Source of the DNA: Luteimonas saliphila
Lineage (GTDB): Bacteria; Pseudomonadota; Gammaproteobacteria; Xanthomonadales; Xanthomonadaceae
Assembly: GCF_016774335.1 (NCBI RefSeq)
Contig: NZ_JAETWA010000030.1
Location: 62,001-126,000 of the forward strand
Direction of reading: 5' to 3'
DNA: 64,000 nucleotides
In this document: piece by piece, positions 13,701-25,500 of the stretch
Numbering within the stretch: position 1 is the first letter of the stretch
Layout of the letters: every line of letters begins with the position of its first letter
Translations under genes and position numbers: made by a program
The notes under the pieces: model-generated
What the model was told of the DNA's origin: nothing
Database searches by the model: none
The model's input: the letters and a program-made list of their open reading frames with translations, nothing else

Positions 13701-15947
13701 TCAATCGTTCGGGTGCGAACCGTCGTCCGGGTACGGGGCGTCGGCCCGCACCGGCAGCGTGAACCGGAACGTCGCACCCCGGCCCACCGCCCCCTCGGCG
13801 CGGATCGCGCCGCCGTGGCGCTCGACGATGCGCTTCACCGTGGCCAGTCCGATGCCGTGGCCTTCGAACTCGTCGGCACCGTGCAATCGCTGGAACGGCC
13901 GGAACAGCTTCGACGCGTAGGCCGGATCGAAGCCTGCGCCATTGTCGCGCACGAAAAACCCGACCGTGCCGGGCGGGCATTCGTCGCCGGCCGCGCGACC
14001 GAACTCGATGCGAGCGTGCTCGCAGCCGCCGGTGAACTTCCAGGCATTGCCCAGCAGGTTCTGCAACAGGTTGCGCAGCAACGCGGTGTCGCCGCCGGCC
14101 TCCAGGCCGGGTTCGACCACCGTCTCGACCCGGCGCGACGGCTCGGCCTGCCGCAGCTCGGCGAGGATCTCGCCGGCCATGCGACTGAGGTCCACGCGCG
14201 CGTGCTGCAGCGGTTCGCGCGCGATACGCGACATCTTCAGCAACGCATCGATCAGCTCGTCCATGCGGTTGGCGGCATTGCGCACCCGCGCCAGGTAGTC
14301 GAGCCCGTCCGGACCGATCGCGCCACCGAAACGCTCGCCCAGCAGCCGGCTGAAGCCCTCCACCGTGCGCAGCGGCGCGCGCAGGTCGTGCGAGACGCTG
14401 TAGGCGAACGATTCCAGCTCGTGGTTGGCCAGGGTCAGCTCGCGCGTGCGCTGCTCGACCCGCGCCTCCAGCGTGCGGTTGAGCATGCGCACCTCGCGCT
14501 CGGCGCGCAGGCGATCGGTCACGTCGTCCACCTGCACCAGCGCGGCGACATCGCTGCCGACATCTCCCGGCACCGGCGAGTGCACCAGTTGCACGAGGCG
14601 GATGTCGCCATCGCTGCGGCGGAATTGCAGGGTGACCGGCTCGGTGTGCTTGCCTGCGAGCACGGTATCGGTGACGGGATCGACGAACTGTGCGGCGAAG
14701 GCCGTGCCGGGCAGGCTCCCGGGCGGCATGCCGAAGGTCCGTGCCAGTGCCGGGTTCGCCTCGACGATGCGGCCGGCACCGTCCAACAGCGCGATGCCGC
14801 TGCCCGAGTAGAGCATCGCATTGCGGAAGCGCTGTTCGCTGCGCCGGTACGATTCGCTCATCGCTTCCGCCAGTCGTTCCGCCCGCGACTGGGTATGCGC
14901 CAGCGTCAGCACCACCGCGAACAGCAGCAGCGACACGATCAGGCCGGCGCCGACGATGGCCGGCACGCCGGAGGGCCGCCCTGCCGCGTCCGCCGCCGGC
15001 AGGCTCGACCGGAAATCCATGCGCCAGCGACGGCCGTACAGGGCGAAGGTCTCGCTGTGTCGAAGCACGTCGGCGTCGACGTCGTCGGTGAATCCGGCGT
15101 CCTCGTGGATCAGGGTTCCGCGCCCGCCGCCGTCGTCGAGATCGACGATGCGCACGATCTGGCCGGCGCCGAACGGTTCGAGCGCGCTGTCGATGAAGGT
15201 CCTGGAATGGAACGGTGCGTACACCCAGCCGGAAATGGCCGTGCGCCGGGCTTGCGGGTTGCCCGGCTGGATGCCGTTGGCGTAGACCGGGGCGTACATC
15301 AGCAGCCCGTTGCGCCGGCCGTCGTCGCCCCGCTGGATCAGGTCGATCGGAGCGGTCAGACGCACTTCGCCGGTGTCGCGCGCATCCGCCATCGCGTGGT
15401 GGCGGGTCGCGTCCGCGAACATGTCGTAACCCAGCACGCTGCGGTTGCCGATCGTCTGCGGCTCAAGCATCAGCACCGGTCCGTAGATCTCGCGCACGCC
15501 GTGCGGCCGGATCCGGAACAGCCCCTGCCCCTCCTCGCGCATCGCCAGTTGCAGCGCTTCCAGGTCCGACCGGCGCAGGTAGGGCACGTAGCCGAGCCCG
15601 AGCAGGCCGTGGAACTGGCGTTCGATGTCCAGGCCTCCGACGTAATCGCGCCACTGCCGGTGGGTGGGCCGCGACACCGACCAGTACAGCGACACGCCGC
15701 CGCGCAGGGCGAGTTCGTAGTGCAGCAGGCGTTGACGCAGCAGTGTCGCGATCTCGCTGCTCTGGGCGGCGAATTCGGCCTGACGCGCGCGTTGCTCGCG
15801 CGCGCCGGCCTCGCGCGCGTACAGCCAGACCATCAGCAGCGAGCCGATCAGCACCACCACCGCCAGCACGTAGCCGCGGCGCAGCGACGGACGGCTGCGA
15901 TCGGCCCTGGCCTCCCCGGACGGACTACGCGACATGGCGCGCAGCAT
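13701..15947 (-). CDS. Membrane sensor histidine kinase (CHASE - PAS - HisKA - HATPase)
   Basis: 748 residues. One membrane segment near residues 26-43, a periplasmic CHASE domain (about 70-300; GYVPYLRRSDLEALQ, YGPVLMLEP), a second segment near 330-352, a PAS domain (LYSGSGIALLDGAGRIVEANPA), a short coiled coil, HisKA with YSVSHDLRAPL (His520), and HATPase with NLLGNAWKFT, DNGAGFD and GHGIGLATV. CHASE domains sense small extracellular molecules; the ligand is unknown. It has no receiver of its own. Start ATG at 15947; an alternative ATG lies four codons in. It is the last clear host gene before the prophage and faces away from it. Confidence 0.92.
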   Translation of the reverse strand: MLRAMSRSPSGEARADRSRPSLRRGYVLAVVVLIGSLLMVWLYAREAGAREQRARQAEFAAQSSEIATLLRQRLLHYELALRGGVSLYWSVSRPTHRQWRDYVGGLDIERQFHGLLGLGYVPYLRRSDLEALQLAMREEGQGLFRIRPHGVREIYGPVLMLEPQTIGNRSVLGYDMFADATRHHAMADARDTGEVRLTAPIDLIQRGDDGRRNGLLMYAPVYANGIQPGNPQARRTAISGWVYAPFHSRTFIDSALEPFGAGQIVRIVDLDDGGGRGTLIHEDAGFTDDVDADVLRHSETFALYGRRWRMDFRSSLPAADAAGRPSGVPAIVGAGLIVSLLLFAVVLTLAHTQSRAERLAEAMSESYRRSEQRFRNAMLYSGSGIALLDGAGRIVEANPALARTFGMPPGSLPGTAFAAQFVDPVTDTVLAGKHTEPVTLQFRRSDGDIRLVQLVHSPVPGDVGSDVAALVQVDDVTDRLRAEREVRMLNRTLEARVEQRTRELTLANHELESFAYSVSHDLRAPLRTVEGFSRLLGERFGGAIGPDGLDYLARVRNAANRMDELIDALLKMSRIAREPLQHARVDLSRMAGEILAELRQAEPSRRVETVVEPGLEAGGDTALLRNLLQNLLGNAWKFTGGCEHARIEFGRAAGDECPPGTVGFFVRDNGAGFDPAYASKLFRPFQRLHGADEFEGHGIGLATVKRIVERHGGAIRAEGAVGRGATFRFTLPVRADAPYPDDGSHPND

Positions 15948-16006
15948 ACCGTCCCGCCCCGGGCGGTCGCGCCTGAACGTGCTCCGCAGCGCCGCCGGGT
16001 CGCGCC

Positions 16007-16034
16007 TTGCATGGGCGCCGACCGCCCCTATACT
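16007..16034 (+). promoter_or_regulatory. Strong-looking promoter at the host/prophage border
   Basis: TTGCAT (16007-16012), 16 bases, then TATACT (16029-16034): the best sigma-70-type promoter in the host part. It reads rightward away from the sensor kinase into a stretch without a plus-strand gene. Confidence 0.55.
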
Positions 16035-16043
16035 GGCCCGGTC

Positions 16044-16104
16044 AGCGTGATCGACGCTCCCGGGGGTGCACTGTCTCCGCTACCCCCGCCGCACCTGAAG
16101 CGGC
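16044..16104 (+). other. Three consecutive small hairpins; possible RNA gene remnant or attachment region
   Basis: Just after the promoter come AGCGT/ACGCT (16044-16058), GGGGGT/ACCCCC (16062-16087) and GCCGC/GCGGC (16088-16104). The transcript would therefore be structured from its start. No intact tRNA or tmRNA could be folded. The remaining 16105-16211 shows nothing I recognise apart from a GC-rich palindromic run near 16150-16168. The attL site most likely lies within 15948-16240, but I cannot fix it without the right end. Confidence 0.35.
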
Positions 16105-16211
16105 CCCGTCTCCCTTCCTTGCGTATCAGCAACTTACGTTGCCGGTCGCGGCGCGCCGTGCGCGCCGCATGTCTGGATTCGGTCTGTTTCTGTCACCGCG
16201 TGGTCGACATT

Positions 16212-16234
16212 TGGTCAGTCGGTAAAACTGACCA
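16212..16234. repeat. 8-bp inverted repeat at the left prophage end
   Basis: TGGTCAGT - 7 bases - ACTGACCA, perfect arms, six bases beyond the stop of the last leftward phage gene. No T-run follows on either strand, so it fits an integrase arm or protein-binding site as well as a weak terminator. Confidence 0.5.
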
Positions 16235-16240
16235 CGGTGC

Positions 16241-16447
16241 TCAGAGCTGCGTCATGCCCAGGCGATGCCGGGCCATGAAGATCAACTTCAGCGAGGCGTT
16301 CGCCGCGGCATGCAGGTTGCGCATGGCCTCGTCGAGCACCTCCAGCGCCGGCGCCGGCTCCGGCATCGGCTTCGGCTCGGGTGGCCGCCGGCGCCTGTCT
16401 CGATAGCGGTCCAACGACACGATCTTGCTTTCACTTCGGTGTGGCAT
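16241..16447 (-). CDS. Small basic phage protein, unknown function
   Basis: 68 residues from ATG at 16447, chosen because AGGGGAGGGGAG stands five bases upstream; the frame stays open much further but the upstream part is antisense to the giant gene. The N-terminus is basic (SLDRYRDRRRR), a PEPKPMPEPAP hinge follows, then a helix (VLDEAMRNLHAAANASLKLIFMARHRLG). No cysteine or membrane segment. It is the last gene of the leftward phage operon. I do not recognise the family. Confidence 0.6.
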   Translation of the reverse strand: MPHRSESKIVSLDRYRDRRRRPPEPKPMPEPAPALEVLDEAMRNLHAAANASLKLIFMARHRLGMTQL

Positions 16448-16561
16448 CCCATCTCCCCTCCCCTGTAACGCGACCTCGGGGGACCCCAGGGCGGGGAAGT
16501 CGCGGTTCGCCACCATGCCCGAATACTCCACGAGCCGGTGTAGGGGAACGGTGCGCCGCCG

Positions 16562-16579
16562 TGTAGGGATTGTCCTACA
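16562..16579. repeat. 6-bp inverted repeat between the last two phage genes
   Basis: TGTAGG - GATTGT - CCTACA, three bases after the stop of the giant gene. A second GTGTAGGG stands at 16540-16547. Too weak for a terminator; it may be an mRNA hairpin or protein site. Confidence 0.35.
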
Positions 16580-16581
16580 GC

Positions 16582-19500
16582 CTATTCCACGCCGACCTGA
16601 GCACGAATCTTTGCCGCGATCTTCGGGTTCAGGACGATGCCGGCCTCGGCCTTCGCGCTGTAGCGCGCGCGCGACTGCATCGAGCGGCGGATCGACGCCG
16701 GGGTGATGCCGATTTCCGGGTGCGTCCGGTTGAACTTGCCGATCGCCTCCATCGTCTCGGCACGGCTCTCGGGGTCGTTGAGCCGGTAGGCCATGGCGAG
16801 CGCGTTCATCAGGTGCTGGCGCCTGTCGAGGATGTGCTGCTCGTAGTTCTTCAGGGAGCGGTTCGTTTCGTACTGCTGGGCCACCTTGGCCGGCGTGAAG
16901 CCCTGCAACTGCAGCAAGCTCTGCCAAAGGCTCGGCTCCGCCAGCAGCGGGTCGCCACGCAGGTTGTTGACGCCCTCGCGACCGTAGCGCGCGGCCTTCA
17001 TCATGTCCTTCAAGGACTTCGGCAGCATCGTCTCGACGCCGCGCCAGACATGCCCCTCGTCGATCATGCCCTTGCCGACCAGCACGTTCTTCAGCACCCC
17101 GCCCATGGGCCCGGCGGCCTGCTCCAGCAGGTGGTAGTAGTAGCCGCGGCCGTCGAGCTCGCGATCGGCATCCCTGAACCACAACTCAGAAAGGCTGACG
17201 CGGCTGTGGATGTCGGCACCGGTGGCCGCGTTGGTCGGGCCGGTCAGCACCACCTCCGCCGCCTCTCGGCCGAGCATGTCGGACAGCCAGGCCCGGAACT
17301 CCGTCTCGGCATCCCACGGCTCGTCATCGCCGCCGAAGCTGGCCGCGACCGCGTTCAGCACACCCATGCTCAGCTTCACCATGGGCAGGCCCAGTACGCC
17401 GGCGAAGATGCTGGCCATGCCGAGCACGCCGGCGAGGTTGCGCCGCGCGATCTTGCGTACCTCCGGGTCCTGCCCCTTCGTCGCCTGCCACGTGGTGCGA
17501 GCCAGGAACCACGTCATGTTCAGGCTGTACTGCCGGAACATCAGTAGCACCTTCGCGGTGCCGCTCTGCATGAACCGGGCGCGGTTGGCATTGCTGTAGT
17601 CGAAATGGGTGTCGTAGATCGCGTCGGCCGCCGTCTTGATCGCCTGCTCGAAGCTCTCGCCGGCGGCCCGGGCCAGACGGAAAGCGGCCATGCTGGTTGC
17701 CTCGCGGTTCACCACTTCCGTCTTGTGGAAGCCCCAGCCGATGATCTCCATCGCCTTCGCCCACTTCGGGTTGTAGCCCACCATCCCGCCCTCGGCGATG
17801 CCCGCGAGGTTGTGCGCCTGGGTCTTGTCGATCGCGCCCATCTGCTGCAGCACTGCGTGAGCCTGGCGTTCCACCGGGTCGGTCAGCGTGTTCTGGATGT
17901 TGCCGACCGTGCGCACGGCCGCAGCGCCGGCGCGCAGCAGCTCGTTCATCGACTTGACCGCGCCGTAGCGCGCGGCGAGCCATGGGTACGACACCATGCC
18001 GGTCTGGCTCAGGTTGACCAGCGCCGCCGCGGGCGTGGCGCCCAGGTACCAGGCGAAGCCGAACGACGACACCAGGTTCGTGGTGTTGCTGTCCTGCGGG
18101 TTGTTGATCCACTCGTCCCGCTTGTTCAGCTCTTCGATGATGGCGTCGCCGGCGGCGATCTTGCGCGTGTCCGCGCCTTCCTCCCTGCGCGCCGCGTCCT
18201 GCTGGCGCTTCAGCAGGTCCAGCACGTTCTGCATCTTGTGGCCCCAGCGCAACCGCGCGAGCTGGTGCGAGCCGTGGTGCATCGCATGGGCGTAGGCACG
18301 GACCGCGTCGGGGTCGAAGCCGGGCACCACCTTGCGGTGGATCGAGTGCTTGCGCATCGACAACTCGGGCAGGGTCTGCAGGTAGATCTGGTAGATCTGG
18401 TCCTGCGTGGTGTCCGACACGCCGGCCTTCCGGAGCTGCTCGATCACGTCCGCGACGAAGCTGCCACTCGGCGCGTCCTTGGCCTTGCCCTTGGCCTTCA
18501 TCCCCTGGGCGGTGATGCGGAAGCCGCGGCCCTTCAGGTTCTTCACCGCGCGATCGAGGGCCGACAGGCTGCGGAACATCAGGAACGTGTTGCTGTCGCC
18601 CTTCTCGGCGGCGACGAAGTAGCGACCGTCACGACTGAGCGGAAAGTACACGCCCTGCAGGCGCTGGGTTTCGAACTGCATCCGGATGGTGTTGATGAGC
18701 TTGCGCTTCAGGTTCTCCGGGGCATCGGTGTCGTTGATCCGGGCGACCAGTGCCTTCTCGACCTCGTCGGAACGCTCCGCGTACGAGTCCCGGAACTGGC
18801 GGTAGATGGCCTTCGCTTCCGGCGAGAGCTCGTTCCAGCGCTCCACCAGCGTCGGGTACTTCGTGCGGCGGACGCGTTCCCGGGACGGCATTTCGCGGAT
18901 CCGCTTCGCCTCGGCCAGCATGTCCTTTTTGTTGTCGCCACCGCGGCCCAGCATCTGCTCGCGGATTGCGCGCAGCGCGTCCTTGACGTTCTTCTGGGTT
19001 GCCTCGTACACCTGGCCGCCGTACTGGAAGCTCAGCGGCTTGTAGCCCTCGGCCGGGTCGACACCGTCGATCGTCGCCTGGTGCATTAGGTCGAACAGCC
19101 GGCGCGCCTCGGCGCGGTGCTTGCCGGCCCACTTCCGCGCGCCCTCGGCGATCGCCTCGGCCTCGGTCGCCAACGTGTTGCGGTCGGCCTGCTGCCGCGC
19201 GAGGAAGTCGCTGTAGTGCTGGATGTTCTGGAAGTAGTCCGCGCCAAGCTCGGTCAGGTGCCTGGTCGTCAGGGCGCCCAGCCAGGTGCCGCGCAGCTCG
19301 TCCTTGATCTTCTTCGGGGTCGCATCTTTCAGGAACTGCTTCGCGCGCTCGAGCAGGCCCTCGCGGTGCGACTCAGCCATCACCGCATCGATGTCCTCGA
19401 GCACCTCGGCCGGCGCCTTCGAGAACAGAGGCCGCTCCGCGCCGGCAGCGCGCGCGACCGTCTCGGGTACCGCTACGCTCCAGCTCGGGCGCTCGCCCTC

Positions 19501-22500
19501 GATCGGGTCGTTCAGGACTACCTGCCCGCCGGTGCGCGCCGCGGCTTCGGTCGCCGCGCCCAGGTTCGTGAAATCCTTCGGCCGGCCGGTGCCGTTCACC
19601 ATGTAGAAGCGCCGGCCGACCTCGAGGAACGTTTCGCCGCCCAGCTCGATCCGCCGATCGCCACGGCCGTCCATCTGGACCTGCGCCGGTGGCTGCGAGA
19701 ACGCCAGCGCGGCCGTCGCAGCGCGCGACTCGGCCTGCGGGCGCCCGGCACGAAGGAAGCTGTCCGCGGCGCCCAGGAGCGCGCGCACGTCGCCGTCGGT
19801 CCACTTCAGCGACGGCATGATCTTGCGCAGGTAGGCGCGCACGGCGGCGACCACGCGCGCCAGCAGGCCGTTCTGTGCGCCCTGCTCGGCCATGACCGCG
19901 ATCGTCTCCCGGGCGAACGTCTCCGGGTCGAGCTGGCCATAGCGCTGGTGCACGCTGCGCATCGCGCGCTTCAGGCTTTCGGCGCCGGTGCCGTTGCGGT
20001 CGTGATTGCCGATCGACGAGACGATGCCGGTCCACTGTTCCGGGTCCAGGATGCTCTCTACGCCGTAGTGACCCACCGCCTCGTGCGCCAAGACCTCGGC
20101 CAGGCGCCTCTCCGTCGCGATCGCGCCGACGTTGACCCAGATCGTCTGGCGACCACCCCAGACCCCTTCCCCGCGGCGGTAGTCCGGGTCGACCTTGGCG
20201 AACTCGGGGAAGCCTTCGGCATCCTCCACCAGCACCACGTTGGGCGCGTTGTCGCCCCACTTCCCGGTGAGCTCGGCCTTGACCTTCATCGCGCGGTCGA
20301 ACGTGAGCGTTCCCGCCTCGGCGCCCGCCGCCATCGAGAAGAGGCGCACCTGCCCCTCGGCGGTGTCCTCTGTCTTGATTTCGCCCAGCAGGGTGTCGAA
20401 TCCCTCGTTGATCCGCTGCCGCTCGGCGCCCCGCGGGTACTGGTCGCCCTTCAGCAGCCCCGCCTCCTTCAGCGCCTTCGCAGCCGCCTCGCTCGGCTGG
20501 GGCCAGGTCAGGTAGTCGCTGCGGCGCTTGCCGCTGGCCAGCCGGTCGATGACATAGCTCTCGAACGCACGGGCGAACAGCTCCCACGGCGTGGTCCAAT
20601 ACCGCTCACCGGTGCCTCGCTGCGCCGACTTGCTCTCCAGCGCGACCGCTTCCTTCAGGTATTCGCTGCGAACCTCGCCCGTCTGGGGGACGTGGTCCTC
20701 GCGCTGCGCCGCCTGCTGGGCTTGGTATGCAAGCAACCCGGCGCGGCCGTCGGCTTCCAGGAGGTTGGGCAGCATGTAATCCATGGCCGCGCCGTGCTCG
20801 CGCAGCAACCCAAGCATCTGGCCAGCCACCTGCGACACTTCCTCGTCGACCCGGGTACGCGGCTTCAGTCCCTTCACCTTGCGGCCCGTCGGCACGTGTC
20901 CTTCGCCTTGGTCGCCGGCGCGCAGGCGCGCGGCCAAGTCATCGAAGTTGGCCAACGCCTCCGCATCGCTTTCCGGGATCTGCTTCCGCAGCGTTTCGAG
21001 TGCTCGATTCAGGCCAGCCCGGATCTGCTTGTCCGCGCGCTCCTGGCGCTCCGCGATTTCCTCCGCGGTCTGCGGGCGCTTCTCCATCGAGTTGACGATC
21101 GAGCGCACGGCCCGCGCGATTTCGGGCCGAACGCCCAGTTCGGCGCGCGTGTCTTTGCTGACCTGAGTCAGGTACGGGCGCTCTGCTCGTGCCGCGGCCT
21201 CGCCTGCCTGCACGGCGAAGTAGTGATCGAGCGCGTGCGCCCACTCGTGCGCGATCCCGCCAGCACCATTGGTGCGGGTCAGGTTGATTTCGTTGACCCC
21301 GGGCACGAAGTGCGCGGCTCCGCGCCCGCCGCTGCCCTGGGCGCCGAAGGCGAGTCCGAGCTTGCCCTCGAGGCTGATTGCTTTCGGCGGCAAGCCGGTG
21401 ATTTCGGACAGGTCGAGCAGTGCGTCGTAAGCGTGATTCAGGTGGAGCTGGCGCTCGCGCCGCTTCGCCGCACTCTCGCCCTTCATCCAATTCCCGAAGT
21501 TCACGCCGCGGAAGCCGAACGCCTCCATCAGGCGCTCGCTGGTGATGTCCTCGTCGGGGCGCCGGTGCGCGGGGCCGACGCGCTTCGCTTGCTCCACAGC
21601 GCGCGCCTCGACGGCCATGGTGGTGTCGCCGGCCTTCCGGCTCTGCTCGTAGTGCGCCTTCGCCGTGGCCTCGGCCGCCTCGCGCGTCGGCAGGTCGCGC
21701 TCGATGGTCCGCCCAGCGCGCGCCACGGCGAACCCGCTGCCGTACTGGCGAATCTTGTAGATCCGCTGCCAAGCCTCCTGCGGCGTCGGCCAGCCCTCGC
21801 CGACCGCCTTGATCGCGGCGCTGAACTCGTCGATCCCGAGCTGGAGCGCGCCAACCAGCCTGTTGCCCCCGACCAGGTTGGCGGCCGCGTTGTTCTCGTT
21901 GGTGCTGCCGGCGGTTCGCCAGCGGCTGCTGCTGCCGTCCGGCATCGGGAAAACAGCATCGAGCAGGGTGGCGTCCTGCTTGACCATGCTCGTGATCGCG
22001 ACGGTGCGCCCGGTCATCGCGGCCGCGCGGGCTACCACCGCATTCAGCGCCGCCCCGACCTTCTCGGAGTCGCGCACGAAATCGAACACGGCATCGCGCA
22101 CCTTCGCGACCGTGTCGATGTAGGCCTGAAGCTGCTGGTCGGTCGGCACGCCGCGTACCTGCGGCTTGGTGGCCAGCTTGTCGTACACCTGCTTGACCAG
22201 GTGCGCGAACTCGGGGCGCAGCCCATCGGCGATCAACTGTTCGTAGTCCGGGCGCGGCCAGACCTTCGACTTCACGACCTCCTTCACCTTCAGGGTGTCG
22301 TTCAGCCCTTCGACGTCGGACCATTGCAGCCCGGCGCCAGTGCGGTTGCGCCGGTTGTACCAGAGCTCCTGGCCGGCGTCCTCGGTAGCGGTGGAAGCAG
22401 CAGCCTCGCCAGCGGGCGAGGCGGCGGGGTCTAGAACACCCTGACCTTGCTCAGGTCCGCCTTCTGCAGGCGCATCTCGTCCTCGTCCAGGGTCTGCCTC

Positions 22501-25500
22501 GAGTGCTCGAACTTCGGCTCGAGCTGGTGGCTCGGCGCGCGCGACGGCTCGGTATTCGGCTTCGTCGATGCGGCCTTCGGCGTATTCGGTGTCGAGGATT
22601 TCATGGAGCTTCTCCTTCAGGCCATTGTATTCCTGAACGGGCAACGCGTCCACTTTCCGGCCAGCGCGCGCCGTGTTGTCGTACAGGATGAAGTCCACCC
22701 GGCTGTCGCCGGCGTACTGCTTCTGCAGCTCCTGGATGGCCTTGTAGGCGCCCTCGTGGGTACGCGTGAAGGCGGTCAGGTTCACGAACCGGCCGATGCC
22801 CTGCCCGCGCTTGATCGACTCGCGGAACGCGTCGACCGGTTCCCGGAACACGAACCGGTAGCGCACGCCGCGCCCGCTGGCCAGCACCAGGTCGATGTTG
22901 CGCTTCGCCGAAGCGGCGTCGTACATGGTCGAGTCGTAGACGATGCCGCGCTCCGGCCGCATCGTGGACTTGCCGGAGCTGGTGCCACCTGCCATCAGCA
23001 CCACAACCCGCTCCCCGTCGACCGGGGCTTCCTTCAGCCGTTCCGCGAACGCGTTGAACGCGATCTTGCTCGCCTGGCTGCCGACCTTCTCGTTGTTGTC
23101 CCGACGCGCCTCGTTGCTGGCGTTGTACTCGGGGAACAGCTCCTTCGCGAGGTCGGCGTTGTAGTAGTCGGGGTTGCCTGCCAGATCGGTGGCCAGCGCG
23201 CGGTACCGCTGCGTGTCCTCCGATGCAGCTTGCTCAGGCTCGACGCGTGCTGCCTGCCCTTCGATGACGTTGGGATCCGGCAGCGCCGCGCCCGCCGGCG
23301 GGGTGTAGACCGGCGTCGGGTCGTCGCGGCGGTTGCGCCACTCCGCGATGTTGCCCTCGTAGACCTCGCCCTTGGGGCCGATCCAGCCGACCGCGCGCCC
23401 GGCCTGGTCGATCAGCTCGACGACCGACATGCCGCCAACGTCGACGGCGGAGCGCAGCTCGCGGAACTTGGCCGATGCGTCCTCGTAGGAGTCCACCGGG
23501 TACTCGTTGCCGTCCATGCGAACGGACAGCGGCGGGCGGGCGACCTCGAGGGTGGTGCCCTTCGCCGGCGCGCGCGACACCCGATGGATGCCCACCCACC
23601 CGGTTCCGCGGCCGTCCGGCTTCGCGTCGTCCTGCGCCACCTTGAACGCGGTGCCCTGGTACACCGGGGCCGCGTTGGCCTCGATCTCCATGACCGTCGC
23701 CTCGTACTGCCCGCGGCGATCGTCCTGCACCACCACCCGCTCGCCCACGCGGATCCCGTTCGGGCCTTCGTTGACGAGCTGCCGCTTCGGCGCGTCGAGT
23801 TTCGGCTCGGTTCGGCCTTCAACTGACGTAGCCTTGTGCGCGCCGGCGGGCTTGGTCAGCTTGCCGGCTGGCTTCCGCGTCAGCTTCGGGTCGCGCACCC
23901 AGGCCTTGAACTCGTCCTGCGACATCTGCTTGATGCCGCCCAGGCCGGTCCAGCCCTTGCTGTAGTTGCGCTGATAGGTCGCGCGGGCCTCGGCCTCGTC
24001 GGCGGCCCCCATCACCACCTTGTGCTCGTCGAAGCTGCCGTCCTTGTTCACCTGGTCGACGATGAACACCGGACGCGCGGGATCCTGCGCGTTCTCGGTC
24101 ATAAACACGTCCACGTGGTCCTTGTCCCTCCCGACGGTGCCCTTGATGTAGCCGTAATGGTCCTTCAGCGGCGGCCAATCCGGGTTGCGCCTGCTGCCGG
24201 CGGGGTTCTCGATGCTGATGTCGTGGCCGTTGAGCCGGACGTGGCCCTTCCGGTAGTTGCCCGCCTCCTGCCCGTCGGTCGGTGTCGGCAGGTCGTTCTT
24301 CGGGCTGGTCGCGGCCTCGTTTGCACGCGCGGCGATCTGCTCGGCCGGCGCGGCGGCAGGCTTCCGGCGCAGCACGAAACCGCGATCGTCTCCGAGCGGT
24401 GACACGTCGTGCGTGTCGGCGTGGCCTTGCTTGGTCGCGTAGGCCTTGGCCGCGGCCTCGGTCTTGAACGCACCGCCATCCCTGTTCGTGACCACCTCGA
24501 AAAGCGGGTTGTCCGCCTCGGCTGCCAGTTGCTGCGTCCGCTGCTCGCCCGTCGTGTCGATGTTTCCCCGAACGATCACGGCGTTGGGGCCGGTCTTGCG
24601 GGTGCCGTTCTTGTTGTACAGGCGCAGGTTCTGACGATCGCCGCTCAGGTCTGCTTGGCGAACGCGATGCGTCACGCCATAGCGGTCCTTCACTTCGACC
24701 AGGGCATCCGCCTCGGTTTGCGCGGCGTCAGCCACCGGCGTAGCCTGCGCCGATGCACCAGAAACAGCCGCAGGCGACTGTGACGTTTGACCCTCCGAAG
24801 CCAGAGTACCGGGGGGCGGCGGCGCTGCGCGTGCCTGGGCAGTCGGCGCCTGTTCGGCTGGCGTCGATTCGATTTCACCCGCCGCTGCAGGTGCTTCCTG
24901 AAGAGACGGTGGAGCAGGCCCTTGTTCGGCAGCCGCACGTCCAAGTTCAGGCCGAGCCGTAGGCGCTTGCACCGGCTGTTCACCCTGAGCGCTGGTAGCA
25001 TCCGCCGCTGAAACCCCCGGAGCCTGCGCCAGTGCGCCTCCCTCCCCTCCACCTGCCGCCGCTTCACGATCAGCCGGTGCTGTCGCCAGCGCAGCGGGCG
25101 CTGCTGGCTGCGCATCTGCGTCGGAAGGCGCGGCCGCGGCGTCGGCCGCCGGCGAAGCGTCGGACCCAGTAGCGGCTGGTGCTCCGAGCCGGCGGCTGTT
25201 GCCCGCCGCGGCGTTCATTTCGTCCAGTGCGCGGTTGCGCAGCGCGCGCGCGGTGTCCTTGCTGACGTTGAACGTCGACGCGATCGCGGTGACGCCCGCG
25301 GGCTTGTTCTTGTTCTGGGCGGCCTGCGCCTTCAGCGCGCGCACGATCGCGGCAGGCTGCTGGTGGTCGGCAGCCAGTGGCCAGCGCTCGGCGTCGATGC
25401 CCAGTTCCTCGCCCGTCTCCTGGTCGAGGTTGATCGGCGTCGGCGCGCCCAGGTCGGTGTCCTCGCCGGTGGACACGTCCCGTTCCTCGAACGCGGCATT

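Noticed and set aside
16041..16240. Intact tmRNA or tRNA at the prophage border
   Set aside because: No tag-coding region, T arm or CCA end can be found; only a short resemblance to a tmRNA 5' end remains.
13713..16406. 897-codon plus-strand open frame over the CHASE kinase and the border
   Set aside because: Antisense to the kinase; no start context, and it runs across the host/phage border.
16448..17182. Upstream part of the long minus-strand frame that ends at 16241
   Set aside because: It is out of frame with the giant protein gene and has no domain; only the last 68 codons with their own ribosome site were kept.
19117..22434. 1105-codon plus-strand open frame inside the giant gene
   Set aside because: Opposite frame of a gene with recognisable motifs; Arg/Leu-rich without domains or ribosome site.
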